Notes: generated by a model not told the origin, from the sequence alone. A DNA stretch of 64,000 bases from Lysobacter enzymogenes (GCF_900106525.1 NZ_FNOG01000004.1:101104-165103), one strand, 5' to 3'. Shown: positions 19,660 to 32,245, counted from the stretch's first letter. Numbers and translations: made by a program.

Positions 19660-21519
19660 ATGGACGTCCCCGCCGCACGTTCCGCCTTCCAGGCGCGCAC
19701 CGCCCTGGCCTGGCTGACCGGCTTCACCCTGACCAACGCCGCCGCGGCGATCGCCATCGCCGCGCTCAACATTCCCTTCGCCCATCTGGCCGGGCACTGG
19801 AAGGCGGCGCTGTTCCTGACCCTGGCCCTGCCCGGCCACTTCGTCTTCTTCGGCGCCCTGCTCGGCCTGCTGCCGCTGCTGCTGGGCTGGCTGACCCGGC
19901 GCCGCGGCGTCATGACCGTCGCCGCGGTGATCCTGCAGGCGGCGTGGATCTGCCTGATCGCCACCGACGCCAAGGTGTTCGCGCTGTACCGGTTCCACCT
20001 CAACGCGATGGTCGCCAACATGGTGTTCGGCGGCGCCATGCAGGACCAGGTGGTGCTGTCGGGCTCGACCTGGGCGCTGATCGCGCTGGCGGTGACCTTG
20101 GTGCTGGCGCTGGAAATCGCCGTGGCCTGGCTGTGGTGGCGCGCGCTGCAGCGGCGCCCCGGCCTGACCGGCGTGCTGCGCGCGTGGTGGCTGGCCGCGG
20201 CGGTGATGGTGTTCGGCCAGGCGATGGTCGCCTACTACGATGCGCGCGGCGACCGGCTGATCCTGTCGCAGTTGCCCTACATCCCGTGGGCGCAGCCGAT
20301 CACGCTGAAGGACTCGCTGCGCCGCTTCGGCGTGGAGAGCGACCCGAACGCGCGCATGCCCAGCGCCGGCGAAGGCCTGCTCAAGTACCCGCGCAAGCCG
20401 CTGGACTGCGACGCGGCGCTCAAGCTCAACGTCGTGGTGATCGTGCTCGAGTCGCTGCGCCACGACGCGCTCGACCCGCGGGTGATGCCCAACACCTGGC
20501 AGCTGGCGCAGCGCTCGCAGTGGTACGACGACCACTACAGCTCCGGCAACGCCACCCGCTTCGGCCTGTTCGGCCTGCTCTACGGCCTGCCCGGCGGCTA
20601 CTGGCATCCGATGCTGGCCGAGCAGCGCGGCTCGGCCTTCATCGGCCAGATGAAGAAAGACGGCTATGCGATGCACATCTACGGCAGCGCGCCGCTGTAC
20701 AACCCCGAGTTCGACCGCACCGCGTTCTCGGAAGTGCGCGAGCGCATCGTCAACGGCCCGCGCGAGCGCAAGAGCGCCGAGCGCGACCAGGCGATCCTGG
20801 CCGATCTGCAGCGCGACATCGCCGCGACTTCGCCGCAGCAGCGCTTCTTCGGCTTCGTGTTCCTGGATTCGACCCACCAGCCCTACTACATGCCCAAGGG
20901 CTATCCGCCGCTGTTCCAGCCGATGGCGCAGTCGATCAACCCGATCGACTTCGGCCCCGACCACGACCCGCTGCCGGACTTCAACCGCTACCGCACCGCC
21001 GCGCACTACGCCGACTCGCTGATCGGCCCGTTCGTGCGCGCGCTGGAGTCCGGGCCGTTCGCGCAGAACACCGTGCTGGTGGTCACCGGCGATCACGGCG
21101 AGGAGTTCAACGACCTCAAGCAGAACTACTGGGGCCACAACGGCAACTTCTCCGACTACCAGCTGCGCACGCCGTTCGTGCTGTATTGGCCCGGCAAGGC
21201 GGCGCAGAAGATCGGCCACGTGACCTCGCACGAGGACATGGTGCCGACCCTGATGCGCCACGCGCTGGGCTGCCGCAACGACAGCGCCGACTACAGCACC
21301 GGCCGCGACCTGTTCGGCCCGGGCGCGCCGAACCGGCCGCTGCTGGTGGAAAGCTGGTCGCAGCGCGGCATCCGCCACGGCGAGCGGATCTACCTGTTCG
21401 ACAACTACGGCGCGGCGACCGTGGTCGACCGGCGCTACCGGCCGCTGCCGGACGCGAAGGTCGACCCGGCGGCGGTGGCGCAGTCGTGGGAGATGCTGAC
21501 GCGGTTCCAGCAGCGCTGA
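19660..21519 (+). CDS. yejM: YejM/PbgA-type inner-membrane protein with sulfatase-like domain
   Basis: In enterobacteria this family (YejM, PbgA, LapC) senses periplasmic LPS and controls LpxC turnover. The 619 residues have five N-terminal transmembrane helices (to about residue 200; DUF3413-like) followed by a periplasmic alkaline-phosphatase/sulfatase fold. The position of the catalytic nucleophile is Thr 299 (SSGNATRFGLFGL), and the metal-site motif GDHGEEF (Asp 478, His 479) is retained. ATG at 19660. Orthology rests on architecture and motifs, so the regulatory role in this organism is inferred. Confidence 0.88.
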   Translation: MDVPAARSAFQARTALAWLTGFTLTNAAAAIAIAALNIPFAHLAGHWKAALFLTLALPGHFVFFGALLGLLPLLLGWLTRRRGVMTVAAVILQAAWICLIATDAKVFALYRFHLNAMVANMVFGGAMQDQVVLSGSTWALIALAVTLVLALEIAVAWLWWRALQRRPGLTGVLRAWWLAAAVMVFGQAMVAYYDARGDRLILSQLPYIPWAQPITLKDSLRRFGVESDPNARMPSAGEGLLKYPRKPLDCDAALKLNVVVIVLESLRHDALDPRVMPNTWQLAQRSQWYDDHYSSGNATRFGLFGLLYGLPGGYWHPMLAEQRGSAFIGQMKKDGYAMHIYGSAPLYNPEFDRTAFSEVRERIVNGPRERKSAERDQAILADLQRDIAATSPQQRFFGFVFLDSTHQPYYMPKGYPPLFQPMAQSINPIDFGPDHDPLPDFNRYRTAAHYADSLIGPFVRALESGPFAQNTVLVVTGDHGEEFNDLKQNYWGHNGNFSDYQLRTPFVLYWPGKAAQKIGHVTSHEDMVPTLMRHALGCRNDSADYSTGRDLFGPGAPNRPLLVESWSQRGIRHGERIYLFDNYGAATVVDRRYRPLPDAKVDPAAVAQSWEMLTRFQQR

Positions 21520-21545
21520 GCGGCGCGAACGCAAACCACAACCGC

Positions 21546-21830
21546 TCCCTGTAGGAGCGGCGCGAGCCGCGACCAACCGAAGCCGCGTTTCGCAAGCGTG
21601 AGCATCCGCAGATACGCAACCGTGGGGATTCTCGATTTCGGCTTCTGCGCGTTTGACGCTGAGGGTGCGGCCGGGTCGTTCCCTGTAGGAGCGGCGCGAG
21701 CCGCGACCAACCGAAGCCGCGTTTCGCAAGCGTGAGCATCCGCAGATACGCAACCGTGGGGATTCTCGATTTCGGCTTCTGCGCGTTTTACGTCGCTTCG
21801 GTTGGTCGCGGCTTGCGCCGCTCCTACAGG
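21546..21830. repeat. 109-bp perfect direct repeat plus inverted REP
   Basis: Positions 21546-21654 and 21680-21788 are identical 109-bp copies with a 134-bp period. Each starts with the dispersed palindrome core CTGTAGGAGCGGCGCGAGCC. A third, shorter core lies inverted at 21796-21830. The block is between the convergent yejM and glmM genes. Confidence 0.9.
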
Positions 21831-21848
21831 CAGCTTCGGACAGAAACG

Positions 21849-21879
21849 ACGAAGGCCGCTCGCGCGGCCTTCGTTTTTT
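21849..21879 (+). terminator. Intrinsic terminator of yejM
   Basis: An 11-bp stem (ACGAAGGCCGC / GCGGCCTTCGT, loop TCGC) is followed on the plus strand by TTTTT. The minus-strand tail is poor in T, so it mainly serves the plus-strand gene. Confidence 0.85.
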
Positions 21880-21897
21880 ACTGCATGACGGAACCGG

Positions 21898-23238
21898 TCA
21901 GACCGCGGCTTTCACCGCCGCCGACAGCGCATCGAGCGTGTTCTGCATCAACGTCGCATCGTCGGCCTCGACGGTGACGCGCACCACCGGCTCGGTGCCC
22001 GAAGGGCGCAGGAAGGCGCGGCCGCGGCCGGCGACCGCGGCTTCGGCCAGTTTCAACGCCTCTTTGACCGACGCAGCTTCGGTTGGCTTGCTCTGCCCTT
22101 CGAAGCGCACGTTGACGGTCTTCTGCGGCACCCGCTGCAGCCCGGCCAGCGCGTCGCGCAGCGACAGCTTGCGGCGGCTGAGCACTTCCAGCACCTGCAG
22201 CGCGCTGACGATGCCGTCGCCGGTGCTGGTGCGGTCCAGGCACAGCAGATGGCCGGAGGCTTCGCCGCCGAGCATGCCGCCGTGGGCGATGAGCTGCTGG
22301 TGCACGTAGCGGTCGCCGACCTTGGCGCGGATGAAGCCGATGCCGCGCTGCTCCAGCGCGCGCTCCAGGCCGTAGTTGGTCATCAGCGTGCCGACCACCG
22401 GGCCGCGCAGGCGGCCGCTGTCCTGCCAGTCGGTGGCCAGGATGTAGAGCAGGTCGTCGCCGTCGCAGATGCGGCCTTCGCTGTCGACGAACATGACCCG
22501 GTCGCCGTCGCCGTCGAAGGCGATGCCCAGGTCCGCGCCGCTGGCGCGGACCCGGTCGACCAGGGTCTGCGGATGGGTCGAGCCGACCCCGTCGTTGATG
22601 TTGAGGCCGCTGGGGTCCACGCCGATCGCGTCGACGCGCGCGCCCAGTTCGCGCAGCACCAGCGGGCCGACCTGATAGGTGGCGCCGTTGGCGCAGTCCA
22701 GGGCGATGCGCAGGCCGCTGAGGTCGAAGCCGCGCGAGACCGAGCCCTTGCACGCTTCCAGATAGCGGCCGATGGCGTCGCGGGTGCGCACGGCGCGGCC
22801 CAGGCGTTCGGATTCGACCGTGCGGAACGGCTGGTCCAGCGCCGCTTCGATCGCCAGCTCGGTGTCGTCGTCGAGCTTTTCGCCGTCGGCGGAGAAGAAC
22901 TTGATGCCGTTGTCGTAGTGCGGGTTGTGCGAGGCGGAGATGACGATGCCGCCGTCGGCGCGCAGCGAGCGGGTCAGGTGCGCGACCGCCGGGGTCGGCA
23001 TCGGGCCCATCAGTTGCACGTCCACGCCGGCGGCGACCAGACCGGCCTCGAGCGCGGCCTCGAACATGTAGTTCGAGATGCGGGTGTCCTTGCCGATGAT
23101 GACCATCGGATTGCGCCAGTCGCGGCGCTGCAGCGCGTGGCCGTAAGCGTTGCCCAGGCGCAGGACGAAGTCGGCCGAGATGGCGCCCTCGCCGACGCGA
23201 CCGCGAATGCCGTCGGTGCCGAAATATTTGCGGGTCAT
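21898..23238 (-). CDS. glmM: Phosphoglucosamine mutase
   Basis: Converts glucosamine 6-phosphate to glucosamine 1-phosphate for UDP-GlcNAc, and so for peptidoglycan and LPS. The 446 residues show the phosphorylated serine loop SASHNP (Ser 103), the Mg site DGDGDR (residues about 243-248), and the C-terminal phosphate-binding [11 protein letters not shown]. Length and all motifs fit GlmM. ATG at 23238. It stands alone, convergent with yejM. Confidence 0.97.
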   Translation of the reverse strand: MTRKYFGTDGIRGRVGEGAISADFVLRLGNAYGHALQRRDWRNPMVIIGKDTRISNYMFEAALEAGLVAAGVDVQLMGPMPTPAVAHLTRSLRADGGIVISASHNPHYDNGIKFFSADGEKLDDDTELAIEAALDQPFRTVESERLGRAVRTRDAIGRYLEACKGSVSRGFDLSGLRIALDCANGATYQVGPLVLRELGARVDAIGVDPSGLNINDGVGSTHPQTLVDRVRASGADLGIAFDGDGDRVMFVDSEGRICDGDDLLYILATDWQDSGRLRGPVVGTLMTNYGLERALEQRGIGFIRAKVGDRYVHQQLIAHGGMLGGEASGHLLCLDRTSTGDGIVSALQVLEVLSRRKLSLRDALAGLQRVPQKTVNVRFEGQSKPTEAASVKEALKLAEAAVAGRGRAFLRPSGTEPVVRVTVEADDATLMQNTLDALSAAVKAAV

Positions 23239-23537
23239 GGATTCGAGATTCGGAATTGAGGATGAGGGATGCGTACGTCGCGGCTCGGCGCCTGCTCAGC
23301 GCCATCGGGGGATCGCCGCGCGGCGAGTGTGCCGCAAGCCGCGTGTGCTTGCGCTGCACGCGGCTGAACGCCGTCGCGTTGCGCTTGCGCGCTCACAGTT
23401 CCTGCGGCCGGGATCTTCGATCGAGCATCGACTGCCGGCAAAAACGGCAAAAGCGACGCGGCCGGCGCGTTCGCGCCGATCGCATCGCTTTTGTCGAGCG
23501 CCCATGCCAAATCCCGAAGCCCGTATCGAAGCGGCGC
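23239..23537. other. Intergenic region glmM-accD
   Basis: About 300 bp without a credible gene. It must hold the glmM promoter near 23240-23300 (not identifiable with confidence) and the accD terminator at 23449-23492. Confidence 0.4.
23449..23492 (-). terminator. Probable terminator downstream of accD
   Basis: Outer arms AAAAGCGA/TCGCTTTT enclose an inner palindrome GGCGCGTTCGCGCC. On the minus strand the stem is followed by TTTTGCCGTTTTT. It lies about 46 bp after the accD stop. Confidence 0.6.
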
Positions 23538-24425
<888 letters not shown>

Positions 24426-24598
24426 GCGTTGGGATCTTCCTGGTTTAAATGAAGATGTTTAGACGTTTCGACTGCAGGCGCTGGGCCGGCGCAGGACGGA
24501 TCGGCGGTGGCGCGGGTGCGCCGCGTCGGTGCCGTCCCGGCGGGCCAGTCTAGCGCAGCGGCCCGCGAGGCCCGGCCGCCGCTGTTCAGGCGTGGCGC

Positions 24599-25402
24599 TC
24601 AGGCGGCGTCGAGGGCGCGGCGCAGCGGCGCGAGGAAATCGCGCGCGGCCTGCGCCGCGGCTTCGGCCGAGGCCGCCTCGGCCAGCACCGCGACCAGCGC
24701 GCTGCCGACCACCACGCCCTCGGCTTCGCGCGCCATGGCCGCGGCGCTGGCCGCGTCCTTGATGCCGAAGCCGGCCACCACCGGCACCTTGGCGCGCTGG
24801 CGGATCCGGTGCAGGCGGTCGTTGGCCGCGCCGGTGTCGAGCCGGTCGGCACCGGTCACGCCGGCGAAGCTGACGTAGTAGAGATAGCCCTGGGCGCCAT
24901 CGCACAGCACCTCCAGGCGCGCGTCGGTGGTGGTCGGCGAGGCCAGCAGGATCAGCGCCAGGCCGGCCGCGGCGAAAGCCGCGCGCAGTTCGTCGGCTTC
25001 TTCCGGCGGCAGGTCGACCAGCAGCACGCCGTCGACGCCGGCGGCGACCGCGTCGGTGGCGAAACGCTGCGCGCCGCGGATCTCGATCGGGTTGAGGTAG
25101 CCCATCAGCACCACCGGCGTGTCGGCGTCGCGCTGGCGGAACTGCGCCACCGCCTTGAGCACCCAGCCCAGCCCGGCGCCGCGCGCGATCGCGCGCTCGG
25201 AGCTGCGCTGGATGGTCGGCCCGTCGGCCATCGGATCGGAGAACGGCACGCCGAGTTCGATCACATCGGCGCCGGCCTCGACCAGCGCGTGCATCGCCGG
25301 CACGGTCGCCTCCAGCGAGGGATCGCCGGCGGTCAGGAACGGGATCAGCGCCTTGCGGCCGGCGGCTTGCAGGTGTTGGAACTTGGCGTCGATGCGGTTC
25401 AT
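24599..25402 (-). CDS. trpA: Tryptophan synthase alpha chain
   Basis: Cleaves indole-3-glycerol phosphate to indole and glyceraldehyde 3-phosphate. The 267-residue TIM barrel has the signature IELGVPFSDPMADGPTIQ with catalytic Glu near residue 49 and Asp near 60 (MADGPTIQ), and the phosphate loop GFGIKDAASA. ATG at 25402. It is 132 bp downstream of trpB, a gap filled by a palindromic repeat, instead of the tight trpBA joint seen in many bacteria. Confidence 0.97.
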   Translation of the reverse strand: MNRIDAKFQHLQAAGRKALIPFLTAGDPSLEATVPAMHALVEAGADVIELGVPFSDPMADGPTIQRSSERAIARGAGLGWVLKAVAQFRQRDADTPVVLMGYLNPIEIRGAQRFATDAVAAGVDGVLLVDLPPEEADELRAAFAAAGLALILLASPTTTDARLEVLCDGAQGYLYYVSFAGVTGADRLDTGAANDRLHRIRQRAKVPVVAGFGIKDAASAAAMAREAEGVVVGSALVAVLAEAASAEAAAQAARDFLAPLRRALDAA

Positions 25403-25423
25403 GGATAAAGGCTTTGCGTTAGC

Positions 25424-25528
25424 TCCCTCTCCCGCTTGCGGGAGAGGGCTGGGGTGAGGGCCGGAGCGGGACGGGCGCTTGCCCTCATCCGCCCTGCGGG
25501 CACCTTCTCCCGCACGCGGGAGAAGGGA
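25424..25528. repeat. Paired palindromic repeats between trpB and trpA
   Basis: Two opposed units of the family with cores CTCTCCCGCTTGCGGGAGAG and CTTCTCCCGCACGCGGGAGA, each flanked by TGGGGTGAGGG-type sequence, fill the gap between trpB and trpA. Related copies are at 34675-34712, 34821-34859 and 50431-50544. Confidence 0.85.
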
Positions 25529-25534
25529 CGGCGA

Positions 25535-26779
<1,245 letters not shown>

Positions 26780-27030
26780 CGGCAGCGGCCATCAACACGG
26801 GAGCACCGCGCCACGCGCGGCGGAACCTGGGAGTTTAGGGCATCGACGGGTCAACCGTACCGTTTGCCCGACCTCGGAATGGCGGTCCGTTCCTGGGGTG
26901 ACGGGGTCGGCAAAGCCGGCAGGGGCATCGGGCCGCGGCAAAAGCGGGTCCGCCGCCGGCTGCGAGCGCCGCAGGGCCGGCGTTTGCGTCTATCCGTTTG
27001 CTGGCAGTGCGAAGCGAGCGCCGGCGGCGC
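26780..27030. other. trpF-trpB spacer
   Basis: This 251-bp spacer is GC-rich. On the minus strand, TTGACC and CTAAAC occur near the trpB-proximal end, but their spacing is wrong for a standard promoter. No gene, hairpin or repeat was recognised. Confidence 0.3.
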
Positions 27031-27693
27031 TCACTCCACGTGGCAATCGGCCCGCCGCACTTCCTCGACGAACTGGCGCATCTTGTCGCCGTCCTTGAGC
27101 CCAGGCGCGCTCTCGATGCCGCTGGAGACGTCCACGCCCCACGGCAGGGTCGCCAGGATCGCTTCGAACACGTTGTCGGGGGTGATGCCGCCGGCGAGCA
27201 CGAAGGGCTTTTGCACCCCGACCGGGATCCGTTTCCAGTCGAAGGTATTGCCGCTGCCGCCGCTGCCGCCCTCGGCGTGGCTGTCGAACAGGAAGCCGGC
27301 GGCGCCGGGGAAGCGCATCAGCAGCGCCGAGGGGTGCTGGGTGGCCAGCTCGCCGCCCATCGGGATGGCCTTGAGGTAGGGCACGCCGAAGCCGCGGCAA
27401 TAGGCGTCGTCCTCGTTGCCGTGGAACTGCAGCAGGCTCGGCCGGACCTGGCGCACGACCTCGCGCACTTCCTCGACCGGGTTGTCGGCGAACAGGGCGA
27501 CCGCGTCGACCAGCGGCGCCAGCGCCTGGCGCATGGCCCGCGCCTCCTCCGGCGCGACCCGGCGCTTGCTGCCGGCGGCGAACACGAAGCCGATCGCGTC
27601 GGCGCCGAGTTCGCAGGCCAGGCGCACGTCGCCCGGGCGGGTGAAACCACAGAACTTGATGCGGGTGCGGAACAGAGTGCGGGAGGGATTCAA
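27031..27693 (-). CDS. trpF: Phosphoribosylanthranilate isomerase
   Basis: Catalyses the Amadori rearrangement in tryptophan synthesis. The TIM barrel begins [20 protein letters not shown] with the catalytic Cys, and contains LQFHGNED, a catalytic-Asp region [18 protein letters not shown] and the phosphate loop [12 protein letters not shown] at 27693 is chosen (220 residues, [16 protein letters not shown]) because it overlaps the truA stop as TTGA and gives the N-terminus expected for the family. An ATG at 27720 inside truA would add nine residues. The 250 bp to trpB show no gene or clear signal. Confidence 0.94.
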   Translation of the reverse strand: MNPSRTLFRTRIKFCGFTRPGDVRLACELGADAIGFVFAAGSKRRVAPEEARAMRQALAPLVDAVALFADNPVEEVREVVRQVRPSLLQFHGNEDDAYCRGFGVPYLKAIPMGGELATQHPSALLMRFPGAAGFLFDSHAEGGSGGSGNTFDWKRIPVGVQKPFVLAGGITPDNVFEAILATLPWGVDVSSGIESAPGLKDGDKMRQFVEEVRRADCHVE

Positions 27694-28535
27694 AGGCTGA
27701 CCTCGGCAGGCAACTGGCATTCGGCGGGATAGCGCGGCCCGACGAACACCAGTCCCGCCGACGGAGCGGTCGGACCGGCGACCGTGCGGTCGCGCCCGGC
27801 CAGCAGTTCGGCGATCCAGCCCTCGGGCCGGTCGCCGCGGCCGACCGGCAGCAAGCTTCCGACAATGTTGCGCACCATATGGTGAAGAAACGCGTTGGCC
27901 TGCACTTCCATTTCCACGATATCGCCGTCGCGGCGCACCGCGATGTGTTGCAGGTCGCGGCGCGCGTGCGGGGCCTGGCAATGCACGGTGCGGAACGCCG
28001 AGAAATCGTTCTCGCCCAGCAGCGCCTGGGCCGCGCGGTGCATGGCGTCGGCGTCGAGCGGGCGCCGCTCCCAGCTCAGGTACTGGCGCTGCAGCGCCGG
28101 CCGCACCGCGCGGTTGAGGATGCGGTAGCGGTAGCGGCGCGCGCGCGCCGAAAAGCGGGCGTGGAAGTCCGCCGCCACCGGGATGCACCAGCGCACGCAT
28201 ACGGATGGAGGCAGGCGCGAGGTCGCGCCCAGGGTCCAGCCGCGCGGGTCGCGCTCGACCGGGCTGTCGAAATGCACGACCTGGCAGGAGGCGTGCACGC
28301 CGGCGTCGGTGCGGCCGGCGCAGACCACTTCGATGCCGGTGCCGGCGACGAAGCTCAGCGCCTCTTCCAGGGTGGTCTGCACGGTCGCTTCGCCGCGCGG
28401 CGCGTGCTCGGGACGGGCGGGTTCGCCCGGCCGCACCAAGCGCTGCCAGCCGGAGAATTCGCTGCCGTCGTATTCCACGCCCAGGGCGTAGCGCCGCAGC
28501 GGCGCGGCGGCGGAAGCGGTATCGAGGTCGTTCAT
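27690..28535 (-). CDS. truA: tRNA pseudouridine(38-40) synthase
   Basis: Converts uridines 38-40 of tRNA anticodon arms to pseudouridine. The 281 residues carry the family start [16 protein letters not shown] and the catalytic Asp 77 in [11 protein letters not shown], plus the later [18 protein letters not shown] helix ([18 protein letters not shown]). A ~15-residue insertion after GWQRL ([15 protein letters not shown]) looks unusual. ATG at 28535. It overlaps trpF by 4 bp and follows the fimV stop by 43 bp. Confidence 0.97.
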   Translation of the reverse strand: MNDLDTASAAAPLRRYALGVEYDGSEFSGWQRLVRPGEPARPEHAPRGEATVQTTLEEALSFVAGTGIEVVCAGRTDAGVHASCQVVHFDSPVERDPRGWTLGATSRLPPSVCVRWCIPVAADFHARFSARARRYRYRILNRAVRPALQRQYLSWERRPLDADAMHRAAQALLGENDFSAFRTVHCQAPHARRDLQHIAVRRDGDIVEMEVQANAFLHHMVRNIVGSLLPVGRGDRPEGWIAELLAGRDRTVAGPTAPSAGLVFVGPRYPAECQLPAEVSL

Positions 28536-28578
28536 GGCCTTGCCCTGCCCTTGCCTGCTTGCGCTCGTCCGGTCCGGC

Positions 28579-30861
28579 TCACGCCCCGGCGCGATCTCCG
28601 CCGCTGGCTTCCAGCTCGCGCAACAGGCGCGCGGCCTGCTGGCGCGCGGCGTGGTCGCCGTTGATCAGCACCTCGCCGAGCAACTGGCGGGCGCTGCCTT
28701 CGTCGCCCAGGTCGATGTAGGCGCGGGCCAGTTCGATCCGCTCCAGGCCCACCGAAGCCGCAGAAGGCGCCGCCGGCCGCGCCTGCGGCGAGGACTGGGC
28801 GACCGCAACCGGTTCGACGCTCGGCGCCTGCGCGGCGACCGGCGCGGCCGCAACCGGGGCAACCGGAACCGGGGCGACCGGGATCGCACTGACCGGTGCG
28901 GCCGAACCCGCCGGCAGCGCCGGCGGCTCGCGCAATTGCTGTTCCAGCGTCTGTTCTTCGCGCGTCGGCTGACGGCCCGCGGTCGCCGAATGCCAGGTCG
29001 GCACGCGCGACTGGCTCTTGGGCTCGCTGACCGGCGCGGTCCAATGCGGCGCCGCGGCCGGGTCGGCGCGTTCGGGCGCGGCGGGCGGCGCATCGGCAGC
29101 GAGCGGCCGCGAAGCCGGCGGTTCGGCGGCAGCGAGCTCGTCGAGCGCATGTCGGGGCGCTGCGGCCGGGGGCTCGTCTTGGCTGGCGCCCTGGCCGGGA
29201 TCGAGAACGGGATAGAGATCAGGATCGGGATCGACCGCCGCCGGCTCGTCGCGCTGACCGAGCAGTTGCGCCACCGGATCGACCACCGCCGCGGCCTCGG
29301 GCTTGCGCCGCAGCGTCTCGACCGGATCGGGGCCCGGCTCGGCCGGAGCCGCGAACGGCACCGGCACCGGCGCCGGCGACCCGGCGCGGAAACTCGGCCG
29401 CTTGGGCTCGCGCCGGCTCAGCACCCAACCGCCGGCCAACAGCGCCAGCAGGCCGAGGCCGCCGAACAGCCACGGCAGCGGCGAACCGCTGTCGGCGCGC
29501 GCCTGGTTCTCGGCCAGGCGCTGCTGGGTCGCGGCCAGCTCGCTGTCCTTCATCGCGATCAGCTTCTGCTGGTCGGTGCTGAGTTTCTCGAGTTCGGCGA
29601 CCTTGCTCTTGAGGTCCGCCAGTTCCTGCTCGCGCACGGCGATGGTTTCGTTGGCCTGTTGCACTTGTTCTCGCACCATGTGGCCCTCGCCTCCGGCGCT
29701 GATGCCGGATTGTGCCCCGGCCTGCGCGCGCTCGGCGCCGGGCGGGACGATTTCCAGACGCGCGTCGCTGGCCGCGCCGGGCGCGCGCGCGGCCGGCGCG
29801 ACCGGCGCCTTGGCGACGCGGTCGGCGTCGACGGTCAGCGGCTGCGGCACCGCGCGTTGCGGCGCCTGGCGCCATTGCTGGATCTGCGCGCGCACCAGTT
29901 CGTTGGCTTCGCGCGGGTCGATGGTCGCCATCTCGCCGCCAGCCGGCCGGCGCAACACGGCGCCGGCGCGCAGGCGGTTGATGTTGCCGCCGACGAAGGC
30001 CTCGGGATTGGCCCGCAGCAGCGCGATCATGGTCTGGTTGAGGCTCTGCGCGCCGCCCATCTGCGCGGCGATGCCGGACAGGGTCTGGCCCTGGGCGACG
30101 GTGATCTCGCCGTCGCCGGGGATCGCCGGCGCGGCGGCCGGCTGCGGCCGCGGTTCGCGGGCGATGCGGCCGGCGTTGGGGCGCGGCGCCGGAGCCGGCG
30201 GCGCGGCTTCGGGCAACGGCCGCGCCTGCGGCAATGGTTCGCCCTGGCCGGCGATGGCGTCCGGCGGCAGCGCCGGGGCCTGGCCCAGGTTGCCCGGGTC
30301 GTAGCCCGGCGGCGCGTTCTCCACCGCCAGCGGGTCGGTCTGCTGCGGCTGCGCGCCGAACGGCAGCGGCGCCTGCAGCGGACGTTCGATGGTGTTCGGC
30401 GCGGCGCCGGCGGCGGCCTGGATCGGCGGCTGCATCGGCGCGGACGCGGTGCGCGGCGCGTCGAGCAGGGCCGAGTATTCGCGGGTCAGGCGGCCCTGGC
30501 CCCAGTCCACTTCGATCAGGAAGGTCAGCAGCGGCTGCTGCACCGGCTGGGTGCTGGTGACGCGGATGATCGGCTTGCCGTTGGCGTCCACCGCCAGGGT
30601 GAAGCGCAGGTCGGTGACGATGCCCTGCGGCGGCTCCAGGCCGATGCGCTGGAAGGTTTCCGGCGAGGCCAGGCCGGCGCGCAACTGCGCCAGTTCCTCC
30701 GGGCCGCTGGCGATGACCGGGATTTCCGCCAGCAACGGCTGGCCGGCGCGCGATTTGACCTCGATCTGGCCCAGACCCAGCGCGCAGGCCGCCGAGCTGG
30801 CCAATGCCAGCGCCAGGCCCAGAGCGGTGCGTGCGAAACCTGATCTCACGAGGTATCCCAA
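28579..30861 (-). CDS. fimV: FimV-like pilus assembly/peptidoglycan-binding protein
   Basis: FimV proteins support type IV pilus assembly and twitching. The 760 residues run as follows: a signal peptide (to about 27), the conserved FimV N-domain starting [20 protein letters not shown], a LysM motif (about 252-297; [18 protein letters not shown]), a coiled coil (about 394-453), one transmembrane helix (about 460-480; [20 protein letters not shown]), a long acidic Pro/Ala-rich cytoplasmic region, and the short C-terminal FimV domain (about 706-754; [20 protein letters not shown]). The order asd-fimV-truA-trpF supports the call. Confidence 0.93.
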   Translation of the reverse strand: MGYLVRSGFARTALGLALALASSAACALGLGQIEVKSRAGQPLLAEIPVIASGPEELAQLRAGLASPETFQRIGLEPPQGIVTDLRFTLAVDANGKPIIRVTSTQPVQQPLLTFLIEVDWGQGRLTREYSALLDAPRTASAPMQPPIQAAAGAAPNTIERPLQAPLPFGAQPQQTDPLAVENAPPGYDPGNLGQAPALPPDAIAGQGEPLPQARPLPEAAPPAPAPRPNAGRIAREPRPQPAAAPAIPGDGEITVAQGQTLSGIAAQMGGAQSLNQTMIALLRANPEAFVGGNINRLRAGAVLRRPAGGEMATIDPREANELVRAQIQQWRQAPQRAVPQPLTVDADRVAKAPVAPAARAPGAASDARLEIVPPGAERAQAGAQSGISAGGEGHMVREQVQQANETIAVREQELADLKSKVAELEKLSTDQQKLIAMKDSELAATQQRLAENQARADSGSPLPWLFGGLGLLALLAGGWVLSRREPKRPSFRAGSPAPVPVPFAAPAEPGPDPVETLRRKPEAAAVVDPVAQLLGQRDEPAAVDPDPDLYPVLDPGQGASQDEPPAAAPRHALDELAAAEPPASRPLAADAPPAAPERADPAAAPHWTAPVSEPKSQSRVPTWHSATAGRQPTREEQTLEQQLREPPALPAGSAAPVSAIPVAPVPVAPVAAAPVAAQAPSVEPVAVAQSSPQARPAAPSAASVGLERIELARAYIDLGDEGSARQLLGEVLINGDHAARQQAARLLRELEASGGDRAGA

Positions 30862-30970
30862 TCCGAAGTCAGGCGGCGACTCTAAAGGTGTACGGGCTTA
30901 ATGCGCAACGCGTTCGTTAAGTTTTCATCCTAAGCCGTTGACTGGCGGTGAGGAAGCAGGCCGGATGCGC

Positions 30971-31067
30971 GGCTTTTGTGGGAGGGCCTTCAGGCCCGAT
31001 GCTTTCGTTTCCGATCGCCGCGATCTGAGCGGAAAGCATCGGGCCTGAAAGCCCTCCCACAAAAGCC
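30971..31067. repeat. Inverted palindromic repeat (GTGGGAGGGC family)
   Basis: Arms 30971-31005 and 31033-31067 are near-perfect reverse complements (core GTGGGAGGGCCTTCAGGCCC). A second element of this family is at 32246-32340, so the two copies bracket asd. Confidence 0.85.
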
Positions 31068-31095
31068 GAAGCCCGAACGCCGAAGGCCCCAAAAC

Positions 31096-31123
31096 GAAAT
31101 CGGGCCCCGCAGGGCCCGATTTC
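31096..31123 (-). terminator. Intrinsic terminator of asd
   Basis: Stem GAAATCGGGCC paired with GGCCCGATTTC, then CGTTTTGG on the minus strand, 19 bp after the asd stop. Confidence 0.75.
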
Positions 31124-31141
31124 ATGGCTGAGCGAAGAACC

Positions 31142-32164
31142 TCAGCGCTCGTTCCACACCAGCTCGGCCAGCTGCACCGCGTTGGTCGCCGCGCCCTTGC
31201 GGATGTTGTCGGCCACCACCCACAGCGACAGCCCGCGCGGGTGCGAGATGTCCTCGCGGATGCGGCCGACGAACACCGGATCCTCGCCCGAGGCGTGGGT
31301 CACCGGGGTCGGATAGCCGCCGCCCTTGGCCTCGTCCACCACCACCAGGCCCGGCGCCTTCTCCAGCAGCGCGCGCGCGTCCGCGGCCGAGAGCTTGTCG
31401 CGGGTCTCGATGTGCACCGCTTCGGAATGCCCGTAGAACACCGGCACCCGCACCACCGTCGCGTTCACGCCGATGCTGTCGTCGCCGAGGATCTTGCGGG
31501 TCTCCCAGACCAGCTTCATCTCTTCGGTGGTGTAGCCGTTGTCGGTGAAGTCGCCGCCGTGCGGGATCACGTTGAAGGCGATCTGCACCGGGTAGACCTC
31601 GGCTTGCGCTTCCTGGAAATTCAGCAGCGCCGCGGTCTGCCGGCCCAGCTCTTCCATCGCCCGCTTGCCGGTGCCCGAGACCGACTGGTAGGTGGCGATG
31701 TTGATGCGCTCGAGCTTGGCTTGGCGGTGGATCGGCGCCAGCGCGACCATCAGCTGCATGGTCGAGCAGTTCGGATTGGCGACGATGCCGAGCGGGCGGT
31801 TCTTGAGCGCCTCGGGATTGACCTCGCTGACCACCAGCGGCACGTCGTCCTGGTAGCGGAAGGCCGAGGAGTTGTCGATCACCACCGCGCCGGCGGCGGC
31901 GAACCTGGGCGCGTACTCCTTCGACACCGAGCCGCCCGCCGAGAACAGGGCGATGTCCACGCCCGCAGGGTCGAACGTAGCCAGGTCCCGCACGACCAGG
32001 GTCTGGCCTTCGAACTCGATTTTCTCGCCCGCCGAACGCTCGCTCGCCAGCACGTGCAGTTTGCCGATCGGGAATTTGCGCTCGGCCAGCACCTTCAACA
32101 TGGTTTCACCGACCGCGCCGGTGGCACCGACGACGGCGACATTGCAGGACGTCTTGGCGTTCAT
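31142..32164 (-). CDS. asd: Aspartate-semialdehyde dehydrogenase
   Basis: Reduces aspartyl phosphate to aspartate semialdehyde for lysine, threonine, methionine and diaminopimelate. From ATG at 32164 (MNAKTSCNVAVVGATGAVGE) the protein has 340 residues. It has the NADP-binding GATGAVG motif, catalytic Cys 133 (NPNCSTMQ) and the EVYPVQIAFNVIPH region with downstream catalytic His (VFYGHSEAVH). The reading frame is open for another 60 codons upstream, but that part overlaps a palindromic repeat. It is the gene before fimV. Confidence 0.97.
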   Translation of the reverse strand: MNAKTSCNVAVVGATGAVGETMLKVLAERKFPIGKLHVLASERSAGEKIEFEGQTLVVRDLATFDPAGVDIALFSAGGSVSKEYAPRFAAAGAVVIDNSSAFRYQDDVPLVVSEVNPEALKNRPLGIVANPNCSTMQLMVALAPIHRQAKLERINIATYQSVSGTGKRAMEELGRQTAALLNFQEAQAEVYPVQIAFNVIPHGGDFTDNGYTTEEMKLVWETRKILGDDSIGVNATVVRVPVFYGHSEAVHIETRDKLSAADARALLEKAPGLVVVDEAKGGGYPTPVTHASGEDPVFVGRIREDISHPRGLSLWVVADNIRKGAATNAVQLAELVWNER

Positions 32165-32245
32165 CTGTTCTGAGTTACCTGACTTGTGGGGACCGCCGGA
32201 CCCATTTCCGGCGGGTGTTGCGAAATCGTGAGGGTTGCGGCGGAG

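Noticed and set aside
21546..21788. Direct repeats considered as a CRISPR array
   Set aside because: Only two 109-bp copies with a 25-bp gap, no further spacers and no cas genes; the unit contains a REP core.
23296..23537. C-terminal extension of a second frame over the glmM-accD gap
   Set aside because: Arg/Ala-rich, no motif, and crosses the accD terminator hairpin.
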